NCBI GenBank assembly: GCA_020636575.1
Contig: JACJXP010000007.1
Location: 37,600-101,599 of the forward strand
Length of the DNA: 64,000 nt
Direction of reading: 5' to 3'
Source of the DNA: Chitinophagales bacterium
Lineage (GTDB): Bacteria; Bacteroidota; Bacteroidia; Chitinophagales; Chitinophagaceae
The notes below the pieces were generated by a model, which was not told the origin of the DNA, searched no databases, and saw only the letters and a program-made list of their open reading frames with translations. Below, piece by piece: positions 52,751 through 62,103 of the stretch (within the stretch, counting starts at the first letter, position 1; every line of letters begins with the position of its first letter). The position numbers and the translations under genes were made by a program.

Positions 52751-53148
52751 GTATAGGGTATATCGGATTTATACTTTTGTCCAGTAAATAAGTCGATAGA
52801 CAGACTAATCAGAATTGCCATGCTACCGAAAGTAAAATAATATCAGATTCATAATATTAACAATAGTTAAACCAAACTGACGGCTTTCCCCAATATGTTA
52901 ATAATTTCAAGATTATAGATACATTTGTATGATATTCAATAATTTATATAGTAAATATTGTTCTTGAATACAAAATTATTATAATATAAACGGGGATAAA
53001 TACATTCAAATTCGGGCAATTCTTACAAAAAAAAATTGCGGAAAATACTGAAAATTGACCTCCATACCTTACTCTATTTCATTCCTTAACATTCTTTTTT
53101 ATCTTACATCGAATTTCGATATAAACACTAATCCTAAACCCACCTTTT
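52751..53148. other. Intergenic stretch of about 400 bp, divergent promoters
   Basis: Very AT-rich region between the giant secreted protein and the first glycosyltransferase of the polysaccharide locus. I see no gene, clear hairpin or exact promoter box. Confidence 0.4.
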
Positions 53149-54351
53149 ATGCTCTTTTACAAGGCATTGTTTTTTTTTGCCCTGTTTATTTTGTTCTACA
53201 GCTATATCGGATATGGCTTGTTGTTATGGGTTCTTTTGAAGCTCAAAAAAGCTTTTTCCTTTTCAAAAAATAGTATCCCAAGAGATTATGCTTATCCCCC
53301 AGTAACAATAATTATCGCTGCATATAACGAGGAAAGCTTTATTAAAGAAAAAATTGAGAATACACTCTCCTTAGACTACCCTGTTGATAAATTTAAAATT
53401 CTTGTAGTTACAGACGGGTCTGATGACAATACTCCAGAGCTTGCAAGGGAATTTGAAAAAGTGCAGGTACTCCATGATTCAAAAAGATCTGGTAAGATTG
53501 CTGCAATTCACAGGGCCATGGGTTTTGTAACAACACCTATTGTAGTTTTTTCTGATGCTAATACCTTTCTAAATACAGATTGTATAAAAAATATTGTGAC
53601 CCATTATCAAGATGAAAGAACAGGTGGCGTGGCAGGTGAAAAAAAAATAATGAATAGCGATAATCAACAAGGTCCCGGCTTAGGCGAGGGCTTATACTGG
53701 AAATATGAATCTAAGCTCAAAAAAATGGATGCGGAACTCTATACGGTGGTTGGAGCAGCAGGAGAGTTATTCTCAATAAGAACTCATTTATATGAGTACC
53801 CCGGAAACGATGTTCTGCTAGATGATTTTATTATATCCCTTAGAATATGTAAAAAAGGTTACCGTATTGCATATGAACCAGAAGCATATGCACTTGAAAG
53901 CCCTTCTTTTTCAATTGTTGAAGAACAAAAACGAAAGATACGAATCAGCGCAGGGGGATTCCAATCAATTGCAAGGCTAAAAGGTCTGTTGAATATTTTT
54001 AAATACCCGCTTCTATCCTTTCAATATATCTCACATCGTGTATTAAGATGGACGCTTTGTCCATTATTGCTTCCAATTGTACTTCTTTTAAATATATATC
54101 TTGTATTTGTCAATCCCAGTCAACACCTATATACGTATCTATTAGTTGGCCAATTTCTTTTCTATATCAGTGCTTTTGCTGGCTGGGCTTTATCTCTAAA
54201 AAAAATAAAAGTAAAGCTACTTTATATTCCTTTTTATTTTGTATTTATAAACTTATCTCTCTACCAGGGGTTCTTCAGGTATCTAAAAGGACGACAAAGT
54301 GTATTATGGGAAAAAGCAGAAAGAGAGGCGCCTCATGCATCCATAACCTGA
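53149..54351 (+). CDS. Membrane glycosyltransferase, family GT2
   Basis: The 400-residue protein has an N-terminal transmembrane helix (about 5-25), a GT2 catalytic domain and three or four C-terminal helices. Motifs: VTIIIAAYNEESFIKEKIEN, VVTDGSDDNTPELA, VVFSDANTFL (the DxN/DxD metal site), GAAGELFSIR, DDFIISLRI and QKRKIRISAGGFQ in place of the usual QxxRW. It resembles processive or transmembrane GT2 enzymes of exopolysaccharide loci. It opens the plus-strand half of the polysaccharide region. The transferred sugar is unknown. Confidence 0.9.
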   Translation: MLFYKALFFFALFILFYSYIGYGLLLWVLLKLKKAFSFSKNSIPRDYAYPPVTIIIAAYNEESFIKEKIENTLSLDYPVDKFKILVVTDGSDDNTPELAREFEKVQVLHDSKRSGKIAAIHRAMGFVTTPIVVFSDANTFLNTDCIKNIVTHYQDERTGGVAGEKKIMNSDNQQGPGLGEGLYWKYESKLKKMDAELYTVVGAAGELFSIRTHLYEYPGNDVLLDDFIISLRICKKGYRIAYEPEAYALESPSFSIVEEQKRKIRISAGGFQSIARLKGLLNIFKYPLLSFQYISHRVLRWTLCPLLLPIVLLLNIYLVFVNPSQHLYTYLLVGQFLFYISAFAGWALSLKKIKVKLLYIPFYFVFINLSLYQGFFRYLKGRQSVLWEKAEREAPHASIT

Positions 54352-54372
54352 TAAGTATGAAAATTTAGATTA

Positions 54373-55587
54373 ATGTTGCTGGTACTCTTGAAAATACTAT
54401 TGATTTTTTTCCTATTGCTGCAGCTAATAATAGCTTACTATTTATTATTACCTCCATTTCTTCTCTTAGTGTATGGAATAAAAAAACTATTTAAAGTAGA
54501 AACCGCATTTGAACGTCTCCCCATTTTAACAAAAAAAGATTTTGAGTTTGGAGTTATAATTACAGCACACCAGGAAACCCGTTTTGTAGTTCCCTTAGTA
54601 GACTCAATTTTAAAACAGCAATATCAAAAATTTAATATTTACATTGTAGCTGATGATTGCGATATCAGTGAATTAAAATTCACCGATCCCAGAATTAACA
54701 TCTTAACCCCAAAACCCGCCTTACATTCAAAAATAAAATCAATCCATTACTCTCTAACCAAATTTGTAAAAGATCATGACGCCTTGATTATACTTGACGC
54801 TGATAATCTCATTCATCCTTCTTTTTTATCTACAATGAATATGTATTTCCAAAAAGGTTATAAAGTAGTACAGTCCGATTTCAAACCCAAAAACACTGAC
54901 TCTCATTTTGCCAGAATGGATGCTATTGGTGATATGTTTAATTTCTTTTTGGAACGGGAAGCGAGAATGTGGCTGAATCTTTCAGCAGCTATTTGGGGAT
55001 CTGGCGTTGCAATAGACCTGGAACTCTATAAAGAAGTAGAATATAAAAGCTTTTTGGGCGGTTTCGATAAAAAATTACAAGCTCATCTTGTGCAAAGAGT
55101 AGATCGCATCGCTTTTGCACCCAAAGCTTTGCTATATGATGAAAAGATATCTAGCGGAAAATCTTTACAGACTCAACGAACAAGATGGATTAGCTCATAT
55201 TTCAAATATTTTAGGGAAAGTCTTAAATTATTTTTTACAGGGCTAAAAAGAGGAAGTGTTAACCTGATATATTTTTCTTCAATAATTCTGAGGCCGCCAC
55301 TTTTTATTATTATAGGCTCAGCCTTTTTTATAACAGCTGTTAACTATTTTTTATTATCAGGATATTTCATTCCATGGTTATGTATACTTGCATTATTCTT
55401 TATTTCCTTTATCGTTATTATTATAATTAAAGGGAAAGATATACGGTTTCTAAAAACCTTTTTGCTTTTGCCTTTATTTGCATGGCGGCAATTACTTGCT
55501 TTATTCAAATTAAAAAAGGCTAAAAGATCCTTTATGAAAACTCAACATTCACAACTTATTTACATTGATGATATTTTAAAAAAATGA
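54373..55587 (+). CDS. Membrane glycosyltransferase, family GT2 (QxxRW type)
   Basis: The 404-residue protein has N-terminal hydrophobic helices (1-35), a GT2 domain and two or three C-terminal helices. Motifs: VIITAHQETRFVVPLV, IYIVADDCDIS, ILDADNLIHP, GSGVAIDLELY, GGFDKKLQAHLV and QTQRTRWISS, the QxxRW signature of processive enzymes. It follows the preceding GT2 by 21 bp. Sugar and product are unknown; an exopolysaccharide role is inferred from context. Confidence 0.9.
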   Translation: MLLVLLKILLIFFLLLQLIIAYYLLLPPFLLLVYGIKKLFKVETAFERLPILTKKDFEFGVIITAHQETRFVVPLVDSILKQQYQKFNIYIVADDCDISELKFTDPRINILTPKPALHSKIKSIHYSLTKFVKDHDALIILDADNLIHPSFLSTMNMYFQKGYKVVQSDFKPKNTDSHFARMDAIGDMFNFFLEREARMWLNLSAAIWGSGVAIDLELYKEVEYKSFLGGFDKKLQAHLVQRVDRIAFAPKALLYDEKISSGKSLQTQRTRWISSYFKYFRESLKLFFTGLKRGSVNLIYFSSIILRPPLFIIIGSAFFITAVNYFLLSGYFIPWLCILALFFISFIVIIIIKGKDIRFLKTFLLLPLFAWRQLLALFKLKKAKRSFMKTQHSQLIYIDDILKK

Positions 55588-55694
55588 TATGCCTATTGTA
55601 AGTGATACCAGAATCTTGTATTTTGATACCTTATTTAATGAACACGATAATATCATACATCAGAAATTATTATTAAAATTTAAAGTAGCCCAAT

Positions 55695-56420
55695 ATGCAA
55701 AATTTCAATAAGCTTTCTATCATCATACCAGCGTATAATGAAGCGGCTACTATTCATATGATCCTTGATCGGCTAAAAGAAGTTGAATTAATTAATGGGA
55801 TTCAGAAAGAACTCATAATCGTAAACGATTGCTCTACTGATGATACAGAGAATGCAATACTTGGTTACGCATCCCAAAATCCCTTATTGAACATCAGATA
55901 TATCAAACATGATATTAACAAAGGAAAGGGAGCCGCTATTCATACCGGAATTGCAGAAGCTACTGGCGAATATCTTATAATTCAAGATGCTGACCTTGAG
56001 TATGACCCACAAGAATTTAATTTGTTAATAAAACCAGTGTTTCGGGCAGATGCAGACGTTGTATATGGCTCTCGTTTCTTGGGTGGAAATGCACATAGAA
56101 TCCTTTTTTTCTGGCACTCAATTGGTAACAAGTTTTTGACCAGGTTAAGCAACATGTTCACTAACCTGAACCTCACAGACATGGAAACATGCTATAAATT
56201 ATTTCGAACTCCAATTATCCAGCAAGTCAAATTAAAAGAAAAGCGATTTGGTTTTGAGCCAGAGGTAACAGCAAAAATTGCAAGGATTCCTGAAATAAAG
56301 ATTTACGAAGTTGGCATATCTTATTATGGACGGACTTATAAAGAAGGGAAGAAAATAGGCTGGAAAGATGGTTTCAGAGCTATTTATTGCATTCTGAAAT
56401 ACAACATTTTTTCACGATGA
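55695..56420 (+). CDS. Polyprenyl-phosphate sugar synthase-like GT2
   Basis: The 241-residue soluble GT2 enzyme resembles dolichyl-phosphate mannose synthases: LSIIIPAYNEAATIHMILD, IIVNDCSTDDTE, NKGKGAAIHTGI, IQDADLEYDPQEF and YGSRFLGG. It probably charges polyprenyl phosphate with a sugar for the membrane glycosyltransferase encoded downstream. Its TGA overlaps the start of the methyltransferase gene by 4 bp (ATGA). Confidence 0.9.
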   Translation: MQNFNKLSIIIPAYNEAATIHMILDRLKEVELINGIQKELIIVNDCSTDDTENAILGYASQNPLLNIRYIKHDINKGKGAAIHTGIAEATGEYLIIQDADLEYDPQEFNLLIKPVFRADADVVYGSRFLGGNAHRILFFWHSIGNKFLTRLSNMFTNLNLTDMETCYKLFRTPIIQQVKLKEKRFGFEPEVTAKIARIPEIKIYEVGISYYGRTYKEGKKIGWKDGFRAIYCILKYNIFSR

Positions 56421-57148
56421 AAGCAATCAGCGAAGATCCTATTGGCAAGGAAACGCTTGAATCTTTCTCCAAAACAAAAAGATTCAACAAATGGCAATAC
56501 GGAACCATATCAACATTTTTTTATGGTAATATTCTTGAGATTGGCAGTGGTATCGGAAACATTTCCAGCTTACTATTAGCAAACAATAGTACTGTCACAT
56601 TAAGTGATCTTCGAAAAAGTTACTGTGACATTTTGCATGAAAAATTTAAAACTGCAAAGAGCTTAAACAATATCATTCAAATTGATCTATCCGAACCTGA
56701 TTTTGAAAACAAATATTCACAGATACTTGGAAGCTTTGACACTATCGTTGCTTTGAATGTTATTGAACATATAAAAAATGATGGGGAAGCAATCGAAAAT
56801 TGTAAAAGACTTTTACGAACGGGGGGGCAAATAATCATTCAGGTTCCTGCTTTTCAGCTACTCTACAATTCACTTGATAAAGGACTTGGCCATTACAAGA
56901 GATATACACGAAAAACTTTAAATGCCCTTGTGTCAAAGTATGAGTTGAAAGTACAAGAAAGCAGATACTTTAACTTTATAGGGATTCCAGGTTGGTGGCT
57001 ATCCGGGTCTTTACTTAAAAAAAAAATTATCCCCAGAAAACAAGCAATACTTTTCGATAGATTGGTTCCAATATTCCGCTTTGCTGATACCATAGTAATA
57101 AATAGAATAGGGCTTTCGGTAATTACAGTAGCTAAAAAACAAACCTAA
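56417..57148 (+). CDS. Class I SAM-dependent methyltransferase
   Basis: The 243-residue enzyme has the SAM-binding motif ILEIGSGIGNIS (about 38-49), the acidic post-motif TLSDLRKSY, and VALNVIEHIKND (about 110-121). The late GHYKRYTRKTL motif is typical of methyltransferases paired with polyprenyl-phosphate sugar synthases. It is co-translated with the GT2 gene before it (4-bp overlap) and the membrane protein after it. The substrate is likely a sugar or lipid-linked intermediate; this is inference. Confidence 0.9.
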   Translation: MKAISEDPIGKETLESFSKTKRFNKWQYGTISTFFYGNILEIGSGIGNISSLLLANNSTVTLSDLRKSYCDILHEKFKTAKSLNNIIQIDLSEPDFENKYSQILGSFDTIVALNVIEHIKNDGEAIENCKRLLRTGGQIIIQVPAFQLLYNSLDKGLGHYKRYTRKTLNALVSKYELKVQESRYFNFIGIPGWWLSGSLLKKKIIPRKQAILFDRLVPIFRFADTIVINRIGLSVITVAKKQT

Positions 57149-57149
57149 T

Positions 57150-58445
57150 ATGAACTATAGCATCGAAAACAGAGGCCTGCTTGATTCGTCACGGGCAATA
57201 AACTTACTAAAAGGTGCGACGTACTTACTTATTATAGTGTATCTGACAAATTGCTTTACACCATTCCGTATGCATGTTGATACTATGCGCTATTTTGCTA
57301 TAAGGGATTGTATTGAATTTGGATGCCCTGAAGGTTCTGATGCAGACCTTGATTATCTTCCTTACGGTTACACTGCATTACTACTGTTATTATCCAAACT
57401 AGGTATACTCAATTCATTTGCCTTAGTGTTCATTAATTGCCTGTACCTTTTCGCTGCCCTCTACTTTATCAAGAAATTATTTAACAACTCACTAAATACT
57501 TTTTTGTTCTTTCCATTGGTGTTGCTTAGCTGGGTGATCATCAAGTTTACAGTACACCCACTTTCGGAAATGCAATATCTCTTTTTTTCAATGATAAGCC
57601 TTTACTTATTTTACCGATATACCCAAACAAAGAAAATACTGCTGATTGTTGGTTCATTTGTATTTGCAGGATTAGCTTTTATTACCCGTTCGGTTGGCAT
57701 TTCACTTGTTGCGGGACTGGTAGTGGGATTATGCTGGCAATACAGAAAAGAGCTAAGTTCTTTTATCAAAAAATATAAGGTCATTGTTATTATCCTGGCC
57801 CTTTTAGCTGTTGCAACAATCGTTTTTTCAAAACAACTGGGCTTAAACCATTATACAGGTGTTTTTACAAAGCAGTTTTCTGACAAAGGAGTTAATGTTG
57901 GCAAAATGCTTGGCTGGCATTTTGCCGAGTGGACTGAAATAACCGTAAATACTTCCGGTGTAAAAATTCAACCTTATTTCCCTGCAGGAACAGGCAAAAC
58001 CCTTTTTGTAATAGCCGGCATCGTGATATTTGCTTCCTTTGTTTACTTATTATTCTTTAGGAAGAATAGTACTCCATTTATTGTCAAATCCTATCTGTTC
58101 TTTTACTTTCTTTTAATGTTTAACTGGCCGTTTTACGATCCCAGGTTCTGGGTCCCAGTTCTGCCTCTGATTATAGCGGTACTTGTATATTTCCCGTGGT
58201 CTTCATTTTCATCAAAACTTCCACGGGTCGGCATGCGGTTGACCTTGTTAGTCTATGTTGTCGCAGGAGTGATATCCTTAAGCTATCTAACCTATACATC
58301 TTTTGACAAAAAGGTTTTTGCAAAAAAGCAGGCAAATGGAGTTTACAGAAATGAGTATGAAACAGTTTTCTTTGGCAGGCCGCTTAGTGACACAGCCAAA
58401 CACATTGATTCATTTATATTAAAAACAATAAAGAATCATAACTAA
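57150..58445 (+). CDS. Multi-pass membrane protein, GT-C-like
   Basis: The 431-residue protein has about ten transmembrane helices and a first outer loop with HVDTMRYFAIRDCIEFG and YLPYGYTALLLLLSK, like the first loop of GT39-type glycosyltransferases. A periplasmic loop after helix seven (HFAEWTEITVNTSGVKIQPY) is followed by a YDPRFWVPVLPLI motif. It begins 1 bp after the methyltransferase stop. It probably uses the lipid-linked sugar made by the GT2 enzyme two genes upstream. Confidence 0.8.
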   Translation: MNYSIENRGLLDSSRAINLLKGATYLLIIVYLTNCFTPFRMHVDTMRYFAIRDCIEFGCPEGSDADLDYLPYGYTALLLLLSKLGILNSFALVFINCLYLFAALYFIKKLFNNSLNTFLFFPLVLLSWVIIKFTVHPLSEMQYLFFSMISLYLFYRYTQTKKILLIVGSFVFAGLAFITRSVGISLVAGLVVGLCWQYRKELSSFIKKYKVIVIILALLAVATIVFSKQLGLNHYTGVFTKQFSDKGVNVGKMLGWHFAEWTEITVNTSGVKIQPYFPAGTGKTLFVIAGIVIFASFVYLLFFRKNSTPFIVKSYLFFYFLLMFNWPFYDPRFWVPVLPLIIAVLVYFPWSSFSSKLPRVGMRLTLLVYVVAGVISLSYLTYTSFDKKVFAKKQANGVYRNEYETVFFGRPLSDTAKHIDSFILKTIKNHN

Positions 58446-58465
58446 ATTGAAAATCGGATAGTCTT

Positions 58466-59698
58466 TTATGAAACCATGGTCTTAAGGCTCTGCTTACTTG
58501 CAAAAGAAGGATCCACCTTTATAATAGCTTCATAAATTGCTTGTACGCTTCTTTCCCATGTATGTGTGGCAGCCACCTCAATTCTTTTCTTCTGAAGCTC
58601 CTTATTATCCTCTTTAAGAGCTTTTTCTATTAGATGAATATAATCCTCTGGTGTTATTCCTAAATAAACCACCTCCCGAAAAATACTCATTGTATCTGTT
58701 TTTGTGGCTACCACCGGTTTACCCATTGCCAGGTATTCGTCTACTTTTCGTGGATAGTTACCTATAGTATATTCATTAACAGGCTGAGGGTTTATTGCTA
58801 CATCAAATTGCTTTAAGTAATCAGGTAATAAGCTACCATCTTTATGACCAAGAAAATGAACATTAGGAAGATATTGAATAGATGCTTTACTAAAGACCTC
58901 ATCAGTTTGTCCTACAAAAACAAAACTCCAATCTGGTTTCTTTTCGGAGATCTTTGTCAGAAGCTCAACATCAAGCCTGCTGCTGAAAATAGTTCCGATA
59001 TACCCAATAACAGGTCGCCTAATATTCTTAATATCATCGGGGACATTATAATCCTCGGTTGGGTCAAACATTGAAAGGTCACATCCTTGACCAACATAGA
59101 ATGAATTAGGATTATACTTCTGAGCAATATTTGTGAGATGCTGAGAATTGGCTACTACTAATGAGCTCTTTTTGATGAGTTCTGGCTCCAGCTTATGCCC
59201 ATGTTTGAACCAATATTTAAAAACCATCAGGTTATCTCTCGAATAGTAAATAGTAATAGCGGGATTCAATAGTTCCTTAAGGTGATAACTCCGAAACATA
59301 TCACTATCATTAAACAAAATATAGTCCCGAAAATTCAGTTTTTTTGCTGCCTCTTTTATATCAGTCGCAAACCGCACATTATTAATCCTATTGAATTTTC
59401 TAAATACACCAGTGGATGGTATCCAGTTAATCGACCTGATAGTATTTGCTGGATATAAATTCCATAAATTATCCGAAACTTGTTTAAGATTGTTTTCTTT
59501 TTCTTTAAGTAGCTCCAGTCTTTTTGCTACTAATGGATTTTTCTTTTGACTTATTTTTGTATTACTATCTAATGGAGAATTCACATATAACACCCTATTA
59601 TGCTTAGCAAACTCAATTGCTATATTCCTGCAATTGCTACCAATAGGTATATCCCAGGGTTGTAGCCCCACAATAATAATATCCCTGTTCTTTATCAT
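58466..59698 (-). CDS. Glycosyltransferase, GT4-like (GT-B fold)
   Basis: The 410-residue enzyme has the two-domain GT-B pattern: N-terminal VGLQPWDIPIGSNCRNIAIE, central IGYIGTIFSSRLDVELL, and the C-terminal donor-binding stretch NPQPVNEYTIGNYPRKVDEY followed by LAMGKPVVAT. It acts in the cytoplasm on a polysaccharide precursor. The start is the ATG at 59698 (MIKNRDIIIVG); an ATG at 59779 would overlap the TolC-like gene and adds unrelated sequence. It is convergent with the membrane protein gene 20 bp away. Confidence 0.9.
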   Translation of the reverse strand: MIKNRDIIIVGLQPWDIPIGSNCRNIAIEFAKHNRVLYVNSPLDSNTKISQKKNPLVAKRLELLKEKENNLKQVSDNLWNLYPANTIRSINWIPSTGVFRKFNRINNVRFATDIKEAAKKLNFRDYILFNDSDMFRSYHLKELLNPAITIYYSRDNLMVFKYWFKHGHKLEPELIKKSSLVVANSQHLTNIAQKYNPNSFYVGQGCDLSMFDPTEDYNVPDDIKNIRRPVIGYIGTIFSSRLDVELLTKISEKKPDWSFVFVGQTDEVFSKASIQYLPNVHFLGHKDGSLLPDYLKQFDVAINPQPVNEYTIGNYPRKVDEYLAMGKPVVATKTDTMSIFREVVYLGITPEDYIHLIEKALKEDNKELQKKRIEVAATHTWERSVQAIYEAIIKVDPSFASKQSLKTMVS

Positions 59699-59735
59699 GA
59701 TACAAAAAATATTTCCAAAAGTAGGCGGATAAGCA

Positions 59736-60479
59736 TCAATTTGAGTAGCCCAGCTGAGCCTTGATAACATCAAGAGCAACAGTGATCTTCATTCCGATTA
59801 GCTCTTCCAGTTCAGCTTCAATAACACGAATATCACTTAAGATATTGACTTCCTTTACCTGCTCTGTATTATATGTTCTTCCGGTAGTTGTATATTGTTC
59901 GAGAGTAATCTTTCCGTTCTCGAAATCCTCTTCATGTTTTTTCAATAATATTTTTGCATCCTGAATTGCAACCTGCTGTAATGCCAGCAGTTGCTTTTGA
60001 AGATTATAATCCTCATACTTCAAAATAACTTCCCTGCGAATTTTTTGTTTCTCTACTTCAAGAGATTCAAGTAAGGATTGATAACGATAATAATTAGCTT
60101 TATTCTGTTTCCCATTGTTAATAAAAAGTCCCATTGGTACAATCACACCAATATTATATCTGGGAAACTGAGTACTCTGTTGCAAAGGGTCAGAGGAGGA
60201 CCCTTGCTTAAGTGATAATTCATTCAGGTTTCCTGCAACCTGGAGATTATTTAACCACGCCGTTTTTCCTCTTTTATACTCATATTCATACTGTATTGCG
60301 ACATTTTCCAGTGTTCCTATCCGTGGATTATTCAATGCCATACCTACTAATCGCTCAACAACGCTGTCAGAGCGGGGATCGAACGCACCTGTTCTTCCTG
60401 AAATAGTGGTGGAATCTGTCTGACAATAAGAACAGAACCCTGTCATAAAAATTAATAGGGAGAGGAAAGTGTATTTCAT
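59736..60479 (-). CDS. Half-length TolC-like outer-membrane protein
   Basis: The 247-residue protein has a signal peptide (MKYTFLSLLIFMTGFCSYCQ) and a single TolC-type repeat with long helices: SVVERLVGMALNNPRIGT, the strand region LNELSLKQGSSSDP and GVIVPMGLFIN, and the coiled-coil part EVEKQKIRREVILKYEDYNL. Normal TolC proteins have two repeats and over 400 residues. A half-length form would need twice as many subunits for the same barrel. In this locus it may form the export channel for polysaccharide, a role usually held by Wza. Confidence 0.78.
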   Translation of the reverse strand: MKYTFLSLLIFMTGFCSYCQTDSTTISGRTGAFDPRSDSVVERLVGMALNNPRIGTLENVAIQYEYEYKRGKTAWLNNLQVAGNLNELSLKQGSSSDPLQQSTQFPRYNIGVIVPMGLFINNGKQNKANYYRYQSLLESLEVEKQKIRREVILKYEDYNLQKQLLALQQVAIQDAKILLKKHEEDFENGKITLEQYTTTGRTYNTEQVKEVNILSDIRVIEAELEELIGMKITVALDVIKAQLGYSN

Positions 60480-60505
60480 TGGGGCTTTAATTTACAATAG
60501 GACGG

Positions 60506-61966
60506 TCAGGCTTTTGCAGTTTCAAAAAGCTCTATTTGCCTTAATCGTATTATTATAGCCAACAATCCATAAAACAGGAATGTTCCGGGTATCATTCCGA
60601 TTGATTGTTGGGCATATTGTGATACGACATAACCAAACAAAGCTATTACAGCAATCAAAAATAATATTTTATTATGATGATTCCTACTCCTGTAGTAGGC
60701 CTTGATACCTTGCTGCAAACCAACAATATAAGTCGCAAAAAGGATGATCATTCCAATCCACCCATACTCAATGGCATACCGCAATAAACCGCTGTCAGAA
60801 GGGAAATTTGCAAGGGGGTGATCGGGCACATAGTTACCGCTATTGAACCCTGAAGTTGCCATTCCTCCTCCAAGCGGATGCTTGTAAATAAATGGCTGTA
60901 TTGATTTCCTGTTCTCATCCCTTACCTGGTATGAATCGTCTTTCTCTAAATCAAAAGTGGAACGTATCCTGTTAATTGTTACATTTCCATAAATGGGTCC
61001 ATAAACAATTCCAACAAAAAGCATAGAAAAGAAGCATGCAAAGATCAATGTCTTTTTGTTTGTTAAGGTCATCATTATATACAGCAAGACTTCTAATACC
61101 AATGCCATAGTTGCCGTTCTTGTACCTGAATAACTCATCGCCAGAACCGTTAGCAACATTCCTCCAACCAAAACAGCCTTTTTCTTCCATATCAGCTTAA
61201 GATTAATAATGAACACTAACAAAATTGCTGTACAGGCTGACATTAATATTCCAAAGTCAGCCGGGCCTGAAAAAAAAGAGAATTTTCTGTATCTACCGCC
61301 ACCTAACGATAGTAAACCAGCAGCATGAGGATTTGAAATTATATGTTGCATTTCATAAGCTGGATAACCAAACCACTCCTGGTAACAACCATAAGCTGCC
61401 GCTATTAAAGCTAGCACAAAATAAATCTTAAGGAATTGTATTATTGTTTCCCGATCCTTAAAAAACTGGATAGCACAATAGAAAAACAGAATCAGCGAAA
61501 CAAATCTCCTGAACAAAGGTATCGTAATACTCCAAGGCGCACCCATTGGATTAAACATTTGCACTAACGAGTATAAGAGAACTACAATATAAATGAAAAC
61601 AATCGGGTGATTACAATTTTTCCAAAAGGGCTCCTTACGCTGTATTTTTTGAATTATTAACCCTAGAAAAGTTATATATATCAGCAAGTCTACAAATAAA
61701 CCCAACGGTGCATCCGTCCTCAAAAAACGTTGTATATCAAAAAGGAAAAAAGCAAGTATCATAGAGAAATAAAATCCCAGGTAAGGAAATATAATAGCGA
61801 GTACTCCTGCTACCAAACCCACGGCTGAAACAATTATCATATACCCCGCCATTTGACCAGCTTGCGAAATAATATACCCAAGACCAATCATCACCAAAGG
61901 CATAACAACTAATAGCAAAGTTTGCTTTGGGTTCTGTTTAGCTAATGTTTTTTTTCTGTTGGCCAA
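60506..61966 (-). CDS. O-antigen ligase / Wzy-type polymerase family protein
   Basis: The 486-residue protein has about eleven transmembrane helices and the long periplasmic loop typical of O-antigen ligase/polymerase proteins (HPLGGGMATSGFNSGNYVPD, HPLANFPSDSGLLRYAIEYG). It would polymerise or ligate polysaccharide units outside the inner membrane. The start appears to be a TTG placed directly after the stop of a 41-codon gene (TAATTG), implying translational coupling; the first ATG is about 21 codons later and would cut into the first helix. Confidence 0.88.
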   Translation of the reverse strand: MANRKKTLAKQNPKQTLLLVVMPLVMIGLGYIISQAGQMAGYMIIVSAVGLVAGVLAIIFPYLGFYFSMILAFFLFDIQRFLRTDAPLGLFVDLLIYITFLGLIIQKIQRKEPFWKNCNHPIVFIYIVVLLYSLVQMFNPMGAPWSITIPLFRRFVSLILFFYCAIQFFKDRETIIQFLKIYFVLALIAAAYGCYQEWFGYPAYEMQHIISNPHAAGLLSLGGGRYRKFSFFSGPADFGILMSACTAILLVFIINLKLIWKKKAVLVGGMLLTVLAMSYSGTRTATMALVLEVLLYIMMTLTNKKTLIFACFFSMLFVGIVYGPIYGNVTINRIRSTFDLEKDDSYQVRDENRKSIQPFIYKHPLGGGMATSGFNSGNYVPDHPLANFPSDSGLLRYAIEYGWIGMIILFATYIVGLQQGIKAYYRSRNHHNKILFLIAVIALFGYVVSQYAQQSIGMIPGTFLFYGLLAIIIRLRQIELFETAKA

Positions 61967-62092
61967 TTAAAAGAACATGGTTTTAATGAAAAAAAATGTA
62001 ATAATAATAATAACAAACCCTGTGACCAGGATCTCCATTATACTTTCTTCAGAAAGTCTTTCATCTTTCTCTGCTTTTCTATCTTTTTCCAT
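61967..62092 (-). CDS. Small single-pass membrane protein, 41 residues
   Basis: Read directly: ATG at 62090-62092, TAA at 61967-61969. It begins with a charged stretch (MEKDRKAEKDERLSEES) followed by one transmembrane helix (ILVTGFVIIIITFFFIK). It lies 11 bp after the flippase stop and its own stop abuts the TTG start of the Wzy-type gene. Function unknown; position suggests a small subunit or coupling peptide of the Wzx/Wzy machinery. Confidence 0.65.
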   Translation of the reverse strand: MEKDRKAEKDERLSEESIMEILVTGFVIIIITFFFIKTMFF

Positions 62093-62103
62093 TCTACTCT
62101 TTT

